A stretch of DNA of 28,136 nucleotides, from positions 1 to 28,136 of the forward strand of contig JBOGVU010000029.1 of assembly GCA_050692915.1 (NCBI GenBank), read 5' to 3'. A program made the position numbers and the translations under genes. The stretch comes from CALAEC01 sp050692915 (GTDB lineage Bacteria; Actinomycetota; UBA4738; CALAEC01). Below the pieces are notes generated by a model that was not told the DNA's origin, made no database searches, and saw only the letters and a list, made by a program, of their open reading frames with translations. This document shows positions 1 to 7,622 of this stretch, piece by piece (within the stretch, counting starts at the first letter, position 1; each line of letters opens with the position of its first letter).

Positions 1-219
1 GAGATCCTCTCCGACTTCGAGGCCGAGGTGCTCCACATGTACGTCGAGGGGAAGTCGTACCAGGAGATCGCGGCGCACCTCGACCGGCACGTGAAGTCGA
101 TCGACAACGCGATCCAGCGGATCAAGCGCAAGGTGGAGCTCCACCTGCGGGATCGCCCGGGGCGGGGCCGGGGCGGGGCCGCTGCCGAGGAAGAGATCGA
201 GATCGCGATCCCCCGGTAG
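1..219 (+). CDS. RNA polymerase sigma factor, C-terminal part (SigH-like region 4), truncated by window edge
   Basis: This is the last 72 codons of a sigma-70 family factor; the frame is open from base 1, so the gene begins outside the window. The visible part is region 4.2, the helix-turn-helix that reads the -35 element: the run LSDFEAEVLHMYVEGKSYQE and the following IAAHLDRHVKSIDNAIQRIK carry the typical 'growth of chain - SYQEIA - RHVKSIDNA - RIKRK' pattern of the sporulation SigH/SigF-like group that is also common in actinobacteria. A short Gly/Arg/Glu-rich tail follows. The stop codon TAG at 217-219 forms the first half of a -10-like hexamer for the tRNA just downstream. Family assignment is firm for sigma-70 region 4; the SigH subgroup is inferred from motif resemblance only. 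Confidence 0.85.
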   Translation, partial: EILSDFEAEVLHMYVEGKSYQEIAAHLDRHVKSIDNAIQRIKRKVELHLRDRPGRGRGGAAAEEEIEIAIPR

Positions 220-222
220 AAT
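217..222 (+). promoter_or_regulatory. -10 element (TAGAAT) for tRNA-Thr, overlapping the sigma gene stop codon
   Basis: TAGAAT lies 6 nt before the first base of the tRNA and its first three bases are the TAG stop of the sigma gene. The same hexamer sits 6 nt before the GTG start at 20254. No clear -35 is visible. The spacing would put transcription start at or within a base or two of the mature tRNA 5' end. Confidence 0.5.
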
Positions 223-228
223 CCGTGC

Positions 229-302
229 GCTGGCGTGGCGCAGTCCGGTAGCGCAAGCGATTTGTAATCGCTAGGTCGCGGGTTCGAATCCCGCCGCCAG
301 CT
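229..302 (+). tRNA. tRNA-Thr (anticodon TGT)
   Basis: A complete cloverleaf can be drawn. The acceptor stem GCTGGCG (229-235) pairs perfectly with CGCCAGC (295-301), with T302 as discriminator. The anticodon arm is AGCGA-TTTGTAA-TCGCT with anticodon TGT (threonine ACA codons). The T arm is GCGGG-TTCGAAT-CCCGC (278-294). The 3' CCA is not fully encoded: TCC is followed by G, so CCA would be added after processing. A GC hairpin follows at 307-324. Confidence 0.95.
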
Positions 303-306
303 CCGG

Positions 307-324
307 CCCGGCCGACCGGCCGGG
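307..324 (+). terminator. GC hairpin directly after tRNA-Thr
   Basis: CCCGGCC-GACC-GGCCGGG is a perfect 7-bp stem with a 4-nt loop starting 4 nt after the tRNA. There is no T-run after it, so it is a terminator-like hairpin or a 3' processing boundary rather than a classic intrinsic terminator. Confidence 0.45.
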
Positions 325-360
325 ATCCCCTCGACCCGTCCCGGAGCTCGTATCACCAAG

Positions 361-3141
361 GTGCATGCACGCCACTCGATCGCCGAGGGTCCCGACGGGG
401 TCGGCGGGGCCGTGAGCCCTCCTCGCTGGGAACGGGGCCCGAACCCGGCCGTGCGCAGGGCGCCGCTCCTCCTGCTCCGCTATCCGGGCTCCCTGGCGGC
501 CCTGGCCGTGGCCGCGCTCCTCCTGGCCCTGGCCCTGGCGGCGTACCCGCTGTTCCTCTCGGCCTCGGCCAGCACTCTCGTGGCTGGGGAGATCGCCGAG
601 CCCCTGGTCTCCAGGTACGGCGCGGGGATGTCCTACCGGGACGGCGCGCTGCCGCTCGCCGACGCCTCGCCGCCGGGGACGGGTACCCCCGTCCCCCTCC
701 ACCGGCGCCGGGGCGAGGTCTTCTCCCGGTTGACCTCGGCCGACACGAGGCTCGGCCCCCCGGTAGCCACGGTGATGGGGACCCGGGTGGCCGTCTCACC
801 AGCGGACCGACCCCAGGTATTCCGTTCGGGCATCCTGTTCGCGGGGACCGACGCCGCCGGCCACATCCGGATCGTCCGCGGTTCGGCCGGCTCGGGAGCG
901 CTGCTCCCCGACCTGATCGCTGACGCCCTCGGGATCGAACCCGGGGACGAGGTGGTCCTGGAGGGGGCCCGTGGGTCCGTGCGCCTGCCGGTCGACGGCG
1001 TATACGAGGCCCTCTATTCGCGGCCCCGCACCGGGTACTGGTTGCGGTGGGCCAGCCAGATCTACCCGGCGTGCCAGGACTGCGCCCCACCCCCGCAGTT
1101 CGTCATCATGGATCGCGCTCGGGTGATCGAGCTATCGGCGACGTTCGGTGCCGAGACGGCCGTCTTCTTGTGGCAGGCGCCGGTGGCGGCGACGACGACG
1201 ACGAGCCTGAGCCTCGACGACGCCCGCGACCTCCGCGCGTTCGTGGCGGAGCTCCGCACGGAGATGGCTCGGCCGGATACCTCGACTGGCCGCATCATGG
1301 CCTGCTGCTCGGGGCTTCCGTCCGGTTCGGGGATCACGGTGACCTCCTCGCTCGGGCGGGTGATCCGGCAGGTCGAGGAGCGGATCCGCGCCGTGGAGGC
1401 CCCGGGACGCCTGCTCCGGGCCGCGGCCGTGGCGGTCGGCGTGACCGTGGTGGCGGGTGCGGCGCTGTTCGGCCTGGTCAGCCGGCGGACGGAGTGGCGC
1501 CTGCGGTTCGCTCACGGCACCGGGCCCCTCGCCGGAGGCGCGCTCGGCGCGCTGGAGTCCGTGCTCCCCACCGTCGCGGGGGCCTCGGTCGGGGTGGGAG
1601 TCGCCTGGGCGCTGGTTCGGCTGTTCGGCCCCGACGCCCCGCTCGCGTCGACCTCGGTGGCCACCGCGGTGAGGGGAGGCGCCCTCGCCGCCGGGCTCTC
1701 CATCGCGGTGGTGGCGCTCGTCTCCGGCGCCGCCCTCCTCGGTCACGTGGGACAGCACCGGTCGAGGCTGGCGGTGCTGGCCCGGGCCCCGTGGGAGGTT
1801 CCCCTTCTCGGGCTGGCCCTGTACGCGGCCGGGAAGCTCGGCACCGGCGGATCGCTGGTCCCCGAGGACGCCGGCGCGCGGCCCAGCCTGTTCCTCCTGC
1901 TGTTCCCGGTGGCGCTGATCGGAGGCGTTGGGCTCCTGGGCGCCAGGCTGTTCCGAGAGGGCTCCCGGTCGATGCGGGAACGGAGCGGCGGGCTGGCCCC
2001 CCCGGCCTACCTGGCCGTCCAGCGGCTCGCCGGCGCGCCGGACCTGTCCGTCCTGCTGGTGGCGGCGTCGGCCCTGTGCATCGGGGTGTTCGTCCAGGCC
2101 CAGACCGTCGTCCGGTCCCTGGACCGGTCCGTGGAGGCCAAGGCCCGAACCTTCGTGGGGAGCGAGGTGATGACGTGGGTGGCCGAGGACACCGAGCTCC
2201 CCTCCGATGCCCGGATCCCCATGACGAAGGTGACCCGGCGCACCCGGGTCGGCACGCTGCTCCCCTCGGAGCGGTCGTTCGATCTCCTTGTCGTGGACGC
2301 CCCCACCCTGGCCGGGGCCGCGTACTGGAACGACGGGTTCTCGGGCCGGGAGATCGAGGAGCTCGCCGCCGCCCTGCTCCGGCGGTCTCCCACGGGGCTC
2401 CCCGTGGTGGTGGCCGGTCCCGACCCGCCGGGGATCGGGGCGATCGAGGTGGGAACGACCCGGCTCCCCGTGCACGTGGTCGCCGCGACCGAGGCCTTCC
2501 CTGGCATGATCTCGGAGCGACCTCTGATCGTGGCGGACGCCGGGGCCCTGGCGGACGCGACGGGGGGTTCCCAGGCCGTCCTGAGCGGGTCCAACGCCAC
2601 CACGGAGCTGTGGATCCGGGCCGGCCGGGCCGAGGCCCTGGCCGAGCTGTCCCGCCTGGACGTCCCCGTGTTCCAGGTGATCTCGGCCGAGGAGGTCGAG
2701 GACATCCCGTACATCGCCACGGTGATCGACACGTTCCTGGTCCTGAACGCGCTGGGGCTGGGGACGCTGGTGCTGGTGCTGGCCGCGCTGCTGGTCTACC
2801 TGCAGGCCCGCCAGCGCTCCCAGGTCGTGAGCTACGGGCTCTCGCTACGGATGGGTCTCGATCGGAGGGGCCACCGCCGGTCGCTCCTGCTCGAGCTCGG
2901 CTCGATGCTGGCCGCGGCGGCCGTCCTCGGGGGAGGGCTGGCCGTGGCGGCCTCATCCCTGATCGTGCCCAGGCTCGATCCACTGGGGGCCATCCCTCCC
3001 GAGCCCACCGTCGACCTCCCGGTCGTCCGCCTCCTCGTGCTCGCGGCGGCGCTGGCGGCGGTGGCGCTGGGAGGAGCTTGGCTGGCCGGCCGTCGGGCCC
3101 GGGCCGCGCACCTCGGGGAGGTGATGCGGGTTGCCGAGTAG
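361..3141 (+). CDS. FtsX-like ABC transporter permease (926 aa, two-lobed)
   Basis: A large integral membrane protein of the FtsX/MacB/LolC type. It has an N-terminal membrane helix (about residues 38-62), a long extracytoplasmic domain (about 63-345), a set of helices (about 350-375, 395-420, 440-460, 475-540), another helix near 560-580, a second extracytoplasmic domain (about 590-785), and three C-terminal helices (about 795-820, 840-865, 885-910). This is the double-permease topology in which one chain does the work of two FtsX-like subunits. The next gene overlaps its end and encodes a tandem ATPase, so the pair probably forms one transporter or mechanotransmission machine for a lipoprotein, lipid or peptide substrate that cannot be named from sequence. 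GTG at 361 was taken as start; in-frame GTGs at 412 and 451 are also possible, since no strong ribosome site marks any of them. Confidence 0.8.
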   Translation: MHARHSIAEGPDGVGGAVSPPRWERGPNPAVRRAPLLLLRYPGSLAALAVAALLLALALAAYPLFLSASASTLVAGEIAEPLVSRYGAGMSYRDGALPLADASPPGTGTPVPLHRRRGEVFSRLTSADTRLGPPVATVMGTRVAVSPADRPQVFRSGILFAGTDAAGHIRIVRGSAGSGALLPDLIADALGIEPGDEVVLEGARGSVRLPVDGVYEALYSRPRTGYWLRWASQIYPACQDCAPPPQFVIMDRARVIELSATFGAETAVFLWQAPVAATTTTSLSLDDARDLRAFVAELRTEMARPDTSTGRIMACCSGLPSGSGITVTSSLGRVIRQVEERIRAVEAPGRLLRAAAVAVGVTVVAGAALFGLVSRRTEWRLRFAHGTGPLAGGALGALESVLPTVAGASVGVGVAWALVRLFGPDAPLASTSVATAVRGGALAAGLSIAVVALVSGAALLGHVGQHRSRLAVLARAPWEVPLLGLALYAAGKLGTGGSLVPEDAGARPSLFLLLFPVALIGGVGLLGARLFREGSRSMRERSGGLAPPAYLAVQRLAGAPDLSVLLVAASALCIGVFVQAQTVVRSLDRSVEAKARTFVGSEVMTWVAEDTELPSDARIPMTKVTRRTRVGTLLPSERSFDLLVVDAPTLAGAAYWNDGFSGREIEELAAALLRRSPTGLPVVVAGPDPPGIGAIEVGTTRLPVHVVAATEAFPGMISERPLIVADAGALADATGGSQAVLSGSNATTELWIRAGRAEALAELSRLDVPVFQVISAEEVEDIPYIATVIDTFLVLNALGLGTLVLVLAALLVYLQARQRSQVVSYGLSLRMGLDRRGHRRSLLLELGSMLAAAAVLGGGLAVAASSLIVPRLDPLGAIPPEPTVDLPVVRLLVLAAALAAVALGGAWLAGRRARAAHLGEVMRVAE

Positions 3142-4570
3142 CCCGTGGGTGGCCCGGTGCGTCGACGTGGTGAAGACCTACCGCACCTCGATCAGCGAGG
3201 TCCGGGCCCTGGCCGGGGTCAGCGCGTTCTTCCCCTCGGCGGCCCTCACCGCCGTGGTCGGGCCGTCGGGGAGCGGCAAGTCCACCCTCCTCCGGCTGAT
3301 CGCGGGGATGGACCGACCCGACGGCGGGGCCGTCGAGGTGGCCGGCACCCGCGTGGAGCGAGCCTCAGGCTCCAGCCTCCGGCGGCTGCGGAGACGGGAC
3401 GTCGGCTTCGTGTTCCAGCGCCCCTCCGACAACTTCCTGCCGTACCTCACGGTGGTGGAGCACATGCGCCTGGCGGTCTGGCGGGCGGCCCGTCCGCCGC
3501 TCCTCGAGCCCGTGGAGATGCTCGACACCCTGGGCCTGAGCCACCGCCTCGACCACCACCCGGATGAGCTGTCCGGCGGAGAGCAGCAGCGCGCCGCGTT
3601 CGCGCAGGTCCTGATGTCGGGGACCGACGTCGTGGTGGCCGACGAGCCCACCGCCGAGCTGGATTCGGCCTCCGCGCGCGGCCTCCTGGAGACCGTCCAC
3701 CGGGTCGTCGAGGCGGGGGTGACGTTCATCGTGGCCACGCACGACGCCGTGATGCGGCGCCTCGCGGACGAGGTGCTCGAGCTGGAGCACGGTCGCCAGG
3801 TTCGGGCCGCCGGGGCGCCGGCCCGCGTGGCTTCGGGTCACTCGCCGTTCACCCGTCCCGGCGTCAGCCTCACGACCGCGGCCGTCCGGGAGGACCCGGG
3901 GGATCCGGAAGATCGCGCCGAGCCGCTCATCGACGTCGTCGACCTCGTCAAGTCCTACCGGCGCGGCGACGAGGTGGTGCACGCGCTGGATGGTGTGACG
4001 CTGTCCCTGCCCGCCGGACGGCTCGTCGGCCTGGTGGGGCGGTCGGGTTCGGGGAAGACGACCCTCCTGAACGTGATCGGAGGATGGGAGGAGCCCGACC
4101 GCGGCCGGGTGACCTGGTCCGACGGGAAGCCGGTGGGCGACCGCCCCACGTGGGCCGAGGTGGCGATGCTCCCGCAGCGCTTCGGCCTCCTGGACGAGCT
4201 GTCCATCCGGGCCAACGTCGAGTACCCGGCCAGGTTGGCGGGACGGATCGATGAGGAGCGCGTCGACGACCTGCTCGATCGGCTCGGCCTCACCGAGCTC
4301 CAGGACCGTCAGCCCAGAGAGACGTCGGTCGGCGAGCAGCAGCGCACCGCGCTGGCCCGGGCCCTGGTCCTCACGCCCCGGGTCGTGCTGGCGGACGAGC
4401 CGACGGGCCACCAGGACACCACGTGGGCCCGGGCGGTGCTCCAGGCTCTCCGCCGGGCTGCGGCCGAGGGCACGTGCTGCCTGGTGGCCACCCACGACGA
4501 GGAGGTGGCCCGGGACTTCGATCGCGTTCTGGCCATGGCCGACGGCCGGGCGACCATCGCTCCTTCCTGA
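3131..4570 (+). CDS. ABC transporter ATP-binding protein with two fused nucleotide-binding domains
   Basis: The 479-aa protein carries two complete ABC domains in tandem. NBD1 has Walker A GPSGSGKST (residues 44-52), signature LSGGEQQR (about 147), Walker B VVVADEPT and switch His in ATHD. NBD2 has Walker A GRSGSGKTT (about 303), Walker B VVLADEPT and ATHD, but its signature reads TSVGEQQR, with Val in place of the first Gly of LSGGQ. Both domains resemble the LolD/MacB/FtsE group, matching the FtsX-like permease whose stop codon it overlaps by 11 nt. The start is TTG at 3131, chosen because GGGGAGG (3115-3121) lies 9 nt upstream; GTG at 3149 is the alternative. The fusion of both NBDs suggests a fixed heterodimer in which one composite ATP site may be weaker. 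Confidence 0.88.
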   Translation: MPSSPWVARCVDVVKTYRTSISEVRALAGVSAFFPSAALTAVVGPSGSGKSTLLRLIAGMDRPDGGAVEVAGTRVERASGSSLRRLRRRDVGFVFQRPSDNFLPYLTVVEHMRLAVWRAARPPLLEPVEMLDTLGLSHRLDHHPDELSGGEQQRAAFAQVLMSGTDVVVADEPTAELDSASARGLLETVHRVVEAGVTFIVATHDAVMRRLADEVLELEHGRQVRAAGAPARVASGHSPFTRPGVSLTTAAVREDPGDPEDRAEPLIDVVDLVKSYRRGDEVVHALDGVTLSLPAGRLVGLVGRSGSGKTTLLNVIGGWEEPDRGRVTWSDGKPVGDRPTWAEVAMLPQRFGLLDELSIRANVEYPARLAGRIDEERVDDLLDRLGLTELQDRQPRETSVGEQQRTALARALVLTPRVVLADEPTGHQDTTWARAVLQALRRAAAEGTCCLVATHDEEVARDFDRVLAMADGRATIAPS

Positions 4571-4589
4571 GGCGGACGATCGGTCCGCC
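4571..4589 (+). terminator. Hairpin after the ABC operon
   Basis: GGCGGAC-GATCG-GTCCGCC begins on the base after the ATPase stop codon: a perfect 7-bp stem with a 5-nt loop. No T-tract follows, so termination activity is only suggested. Confidence 0.4.
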
Positions 4590-4657
4590 GATCCCGGGGC
4601 ACCCCTGAGGCGTCCGGTATACGCTTGGAACCCCCCTCCGGACCGAAGGAGTCACGA

Positions 4658-5902
4658 GTGAGCGGGACCGTGTGGGACCAGGCCCTGGCCCAGCTGGACC
4701 AGGCGGCAAGGATCATGAACCTGGATCCCAACGTACTCGAGGTGCTTCGGAGCCCGAAGCGCACCCTGATCGTGTCGGTGCCGATCCGGATGGACGATGG
4801 GACGGTCCGGACGTACACGGGATACCGCGTGCACCACAACACCTCCCGGGGGCCGTCCAAGGGCGGCATCCGCTATCACCCGAGCGTCAGCCTCGAGGAG
4901 ATCAAGGCTCTGGCGATGTGGATGACCTGGAAGTGCGCCGTGGTGGGGATCCCTTACGGCGGGGCCAAGGGTGGCGTGGTGGTCAACCCCAAGGACCTCT
5001 CGCCCCGCGAGCTGGAGGCGCTGACCCGTCGGTACGCCTCGGAGATCCTTCCGCTGATCGGTCCCGAGCGGGATATCCCCGCGCCAGACGTGGGGACCGA
5101 CGAGCAGATCATGGCCTGGATCATGGACACGTACTCGATGAACTCTGGGTACTCGGTCCCCGGCGTGGTGACCGGGAAGCCCCTCTCCGTGGGGGGCTCG
5201 GCGGGACGGCGAACGGCCACGGCTCGGGGGGTCATGTACGCCACGGTGGCCACCCTGAAGCAGAGGGCCATGCCGGTGGACGAGGCCCGGGTGGTCGTGC
5301 AGGGCTACGGCAAGGTGGGCGCCCCCGCCGTGCAGCTCCTCAGCGAGCAGGGCTGCGTGGTGGTCGGAGTGAGCGACGTCGGTGGGGGTGTGTACAACCC
5401 CCGTGGGCTGTCGCCGGTCGGTCTGGCCGCGCACCACGCCGAGACGAAGACGGTGGCGGGGTACGAGGGCGGCGAGCCCGTGACGAACGAGGAGCTCCTG
5501 GAGCTCGAGTGCGACGTCCTGGTCCCGGCCGCACTCGAGGAGGTGCTCACCGCCGACAACGCTGAGCGGGTCAGGGCCAGGATCGTGGTCGAGGCCGCCA
5601 ACGGCCCCACCACCCCCGAGGCCGACGAGATCTTCCAGGAGCGGAAGGTGCACGTGGTCCCGGACATCCTGGCGAACGCCGGCGGGGTGACCGTGTCCTA
5701 CTTCGAATGGGTCCAGGACCTGCAGGCCTACTTCTGGACGGAGGACGAGGTCAACGCGAGGCTGCGGCGGGTGATGGAGGAGTCCTACGTCGCCGTGCTG
5801 GAGCTGGCTGAGGACCGGAAGGTGACGATGCGTCAGGCCGCCACGATCCTCGGCGTCCAGCGCGTGGCGGAGGCGCACACCACCCGGGGGCTGTTCCCGT
5901 AG
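4658..5902 (+). CDS. gdhA: Glu/Leu/Phe/Val family dehydrogenase, probably glutamate dehydrogenase
   Basis: The 414-aa length matches hexameric small GDHs. The N-terminal dimerisation and substrate domain has GPSKGGIRYHP, the lysine-containing GIPYGGAKGG motif and PAPDVGTDEQIM; then come VTGKPLSVGGSAGR and a Rossmann NAD(P) motif GYGKVG (about residues 213-218). The late motifs VVEAANGPTTPEAD and PDILANAGGVTVSYFEW are characteristic. It interconverts glutamate and 2-oxoglutarate plus ammonia in the cytoplasm. GTG at 4658 was chosen because AAGGAG (4646-4651) lies 6 nt upstream; an in-frame TTG at 4625 has no such site. A TATACG hexamer at 4618-4623 could be the -10. It stands alone between hairpins and a separate promoter, so it is probably monocistronic. 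Cofactor preference (NAD or NADP) cannot be told safely. Confidence 0.92.
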   Translation: MSGTVWDQALAQLDQAARIMNLDPNVLEVLRSPKRTLIVSVPIRMDDGTVRTYTGYRVHHNTSRGPSKGGIRYHPSVSLEEIKALAMWMTWKCAVVGIPYGGAKGGVVVNPKDLSPRELEALTRRYASEILPLIGPERDIPAPDVGTDEQIMAWIMDTYSMNSGYSVPGVVTGKPLSVGGSAGRRTATARGVMYATVATLKQRAMPVDEARVVVQGYGKVGAPAVQLLSEQGCVVVGVSDVGGGVYNPRGLSPVGLAAHHAETKTVAGYEGGEPVTNEELLELECDVLVPAALEEVLTADNAERVRARIVVEAANGPTTPEADEIFQERKVHVVPDILANAGGVTVSYFEWVQDLQAYFWTEDEVNARLRRVMEESYVAVLELAEDRKVTMRQAATILGVQRVAEAHTTRGLFP

Positions 5903-5910
5903 GGAAATCC

Positions 5911-5939
5911 TTGAACCGTCCACATCCCGCACCTATGCT
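5911..5939 (+). promoter_or_regulatory. Sigma-70-type promoter (TTGAAC-N17-TATGCT) for the DUF3263 gene
   Basis: TTGAAC (5911-5916) and TATGCT (5934-5939) are separated by exactly 17 nt, the best full -35/-10 pair in this part of the window. GGTGATC at 5943-5949, complementary to the 16S rRNA end, follows before the ATG at 5955. Confidence 0.65.
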
Positions 5940-5954
5940 CGTGGTGATCCCCCC

Positions 5955-6218
5955 ATGGACGAGACCTCGACGCTGGACGAGCGCTCGCGAGCGATCCTGG
6001 ACTTCGAGCGAGGGTGGTGGCAGGGCCCCGGCCCCAAGGATCGGTACATCCGGAGCCGGCTGGGCCTGTCTCCGGCACGGTATTATCAGCTGCTGAACGA
6101 TCTCATCGACTCCCCGGAGGCGCTACGGTACGACCCGATGCTCGTCAGGCGGTTGCGCCGCCTGCGGACCGCCCGCCGTCGGCAGCGGTTCGCCCGGGAC
6201 CTCGGACTTGGGCGATGA
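5955..6218 (+). CDS. DUF3263 domain protein
   Basis: An 87-aa protein recognisable by the pattern 'ILDFERGWW..GPKDRYIRSRLGLSPARYYQLLNDLIDSPEAL..DPMLVRRLRRLR', which fills almost the whole chain. DUF3263 proteins are small, basic and restricted mostly to actinobacteria; the helical 'GLSPARYYQLLNDLI' stretch looks like a helix-turn-helix, so DNA binding is plausible but not proven. The next gene, 12 nt downstream, encodes a LytR C-terminal domain membrane protein. To my knowledge the same pair occurs in mycobacteria, so the two probably act together in the cell envelope or its regulation. The ATG start is supported by GGTGATC 5 nt upstream and by the promoter at 5911-5939. Confidence 0.85.
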   Translation: MDETSTLDERSRAILDFERGWWQGPGPKDRYIRSRLGLSPARYYQLLNDLIDSPEALRYDPMLVRRLRRLRTARRRQRFARDLGLGR

Positions 6219-6230
6219 CTCGGAGGAGGA

Positions 6231-6764
6231 TTGGCTGGCAAGCATGAGCCATCATCCGGAGGGAGCTTCTACCTCTCGATGGCGACCGCAGCGCTGAGGT
6301 TCGTCCTCGTCATCGCGGCCCTCGCCCTGGGCGTGTTCGTCCTGTCGAGGGCGTTCCCGTCCGGGGACGAAGCCGCGCCGATCACCCCGACGCAGCCCGC
6401 GTCGCCGGCGGGCACCGAGACCACGCCTCCGCCCGAGGTGACCACCGAGCCCGAGGCCCCGGCCACCCACGAGCCCGGCGAGATCGCCCTGCAGGTGCTG
6501 AACGGCACCGACATCGGCGGCCTGGCCGCGGACGCGGCGGAGATCCTGGAGACCGACGGCTACGACGTGCAAACGGTGGACGACGCTCAGAGCAAGCCGT
6601 ACGAGGTCACCGAGATCTTCTTCAAGCGAGCGTTCGAGGCGGACGCGACCATCCTCCGCGATCAGTACTTCGCCGGCGCCGAGCTCCAGGACACCGCCCC
6701 GGACGCGCAGATCTCCATCACTATCATCCTGGGCGAGGACTACGCGGCCGAGCAGGGTGCCTAA
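6231..6764 (+). CDS. Membrane-anchored LytR C-terminal domain protein
   Basis: A 177-aa protein: a short cytoplasmic N-terminus, one membrane helix (about residues 20-43, rich in Ala, Leu and Val), a Pro/Thr/Glu-rich extracytoplasmic linker (about 45-85) and a C-terminal LytR_C domain (about 86-172) opening with the typical 'ALQVLNGTDIGGLAADAAEI' pattern. Such domains accompany LytR-CpsA-Psr proteins but here stand without the catalytic part, so the role is probably binding or regulation at the wall. TTG at 6231 was taken as start because GGAGG (6222-6226) lies 4 nt upstream; ATG at 6279 would cut into the segment before the helix. Its TAA stop shares the tetranucleotide CTAA with the stop of the convergent lipoprotein gene. 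Confidence 0.78.
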   Translation: MAGKHEPSSGGSFYLSMATAALRFVLVIAALALGVFVLSRAFPSGDEAAPITPTQPASPAGTETTPPPEVTTEPEAPATHEPGEIALQVLNGTDIGGLAADAAEILETDGYDVQTVDDAQSKPYEVTEIFFKRAFEADATILRDQYFAGAELQDTAPDAQISITIILGEDYAAEQGA

Positions 6765-7585
6765 GCGCCGGGCGTCGCCGAGAGCAGGTGCATCTCCAGG
6801 TGTAGTGCCACCCGGAGCGCTCCCCTGACCGGAGCGAGGTCCTCCTCCCCGGCCGGCGGCGTGAACGTGACCCGGTAGGTTCCAACCGAGTCGCCCACCG
6901 CCCGGACCAGGTAGCCGTCGAGGGCGAACCAGGCCTCCTGGGCGCCGACGTCGGACCCCCGCACCTGGGCCACGGCGTTGGCGAAGACCTCCTGGCGATC
7001 GACCGGGGACTCGTAGGTGGTTCGCACCAGGGCCGCCTCCCGGCCGTCGGCCACACCGAGCTGGGTGAGCCGGGAGCGGGTGCTCAACGCGAACCGCCCC
7101 TGCTCGTCGGTGAACTGGGTCTCGGAGCGCCACGAGTCGCCGGGACCGACCGGTCGGCCCGGGAGGACCGGCTGGAGCCGAGGGAGGAGCCGCTCGATCC
7201 CCACGGGCTCCAGTACTTCGGTTCCCTCGCCGGCCGCCACCTGGACGGCCACGACCCGTCCGTCGGGCGCGAGCGTGACCGCGTACTCCTGGGCCGGCCC
7301 GATGTCGACGGGCTGGCCGTTGACCTCGAGCCCCTCGGGGACCAGGGAGATGGCGGCCTCGACGCCCCCTTCCTCAGCGGGCCCCACGAGCTCCTGGGTG
7401 GCCCGGAACGTCGCCAGGACCGCCTCGCTCCTGGTCTCCCCGGCCAGGGTCCGGACCACCGAGGCCCGGAGCGTCAGCCGGTGCTCCAGACGGAGGCCTG
7501 GCTCGAGGCGGTGGGACAGCGGGACCCGATCGGTCCCGCAGGCGGAGAGCAGGACGAGGAGGAACGGGAGGGCGGCGCGGCGCAC
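6761..7585 (-). CDS. Putative lipoprotein of unknown function
   Basis: A 274-aa chain starting MRRAALPFLLVLLSACGT: a short basic n-region, a hydrophobic core and a lipobox LSAC with Cys16, so it is very likely exported and lipid-anchored. The remainder is soluble and rich in beta-prone, Val/Thr/Arg-alternating segments, with 'LLPRLQPVLPGRPVGPGDSW' midway and a repeated style of 'LRLEHRLTLRASV' early on. This resembles the DUF6263-type lipoproteins that carry a 'PGDSW' motif, but the match is from memory and weak, so no function is assigned. GTG at 7585 is the start; a TAGACT hexamer lies 10 nt upstream and there is no Shine-Dalgarno. It diverges from otsB across 37 nt and ends in a 4-nt overlap with the LytR_C gene. 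Confidence 0.75.
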   Translation of the reverse strand: MRRAALPFLLVLLSACGTDRVPLSHRLEPGLRLEHRLTLRASVVRTLAGETRSEAVLATFRATQELVGPAEEGGVEAAISLVPEGLEVNGQPVDIGPAQEYAVTLAPDGRVVAVQVAAGEGTEVLEPVGIERLLPRLQPVLPGRPVGPGDSWRSETQFTDEQGRFALSTRSRLTQLGVADGREAALVRTTYESPVDRQEVFANAVAQVRGSDVGAQEAWFALDGYLVRAVGDSVGTYRVTFTPPAGEEDLAPVRGALRVALHLEMHLLSATPGA

Positions 7586-7595
7586 GGCGGCGGCG

Positions 7596-7614
7596 AGTCT
7601 AGCAGGGGTAGGGT
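7596..7614. promoter_or_regulatory. Interleaved divergent -10 elements between the lipoprotein gene and otsB
   Basis: The 37-nt gap holds TAGACT on the minus strand (7601 to 7596, 10 nt before the lipoprotein GTG) and TAGGGT on the plus strand (7609-7614, 8 nt before the otsB ATG). Any -35 contact for one gene must lie over the other gene's start region, so the two promoters should compete. Confidence 0.5.
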
Positions 7615-7622
7615 GACGCCCG

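Noticed and set aside
1132..2475. A 447-codon open frame on the minus strand inside the permease gene
   Set aside because: Composition is Arg/Gly/Pro/His-rich with no domain or hydrophobic pattern. It is the antisense shadow expected in very GC-rich coding DNA; the plus-strand permease explains the region.
4652..5932. A 426-codon open frame antisense to gdhA
   Set aside because: Low-complexity His/Leu/Gly/Arg protein without motifs, lying exactly opposite a well-conserved dehydrogenase.
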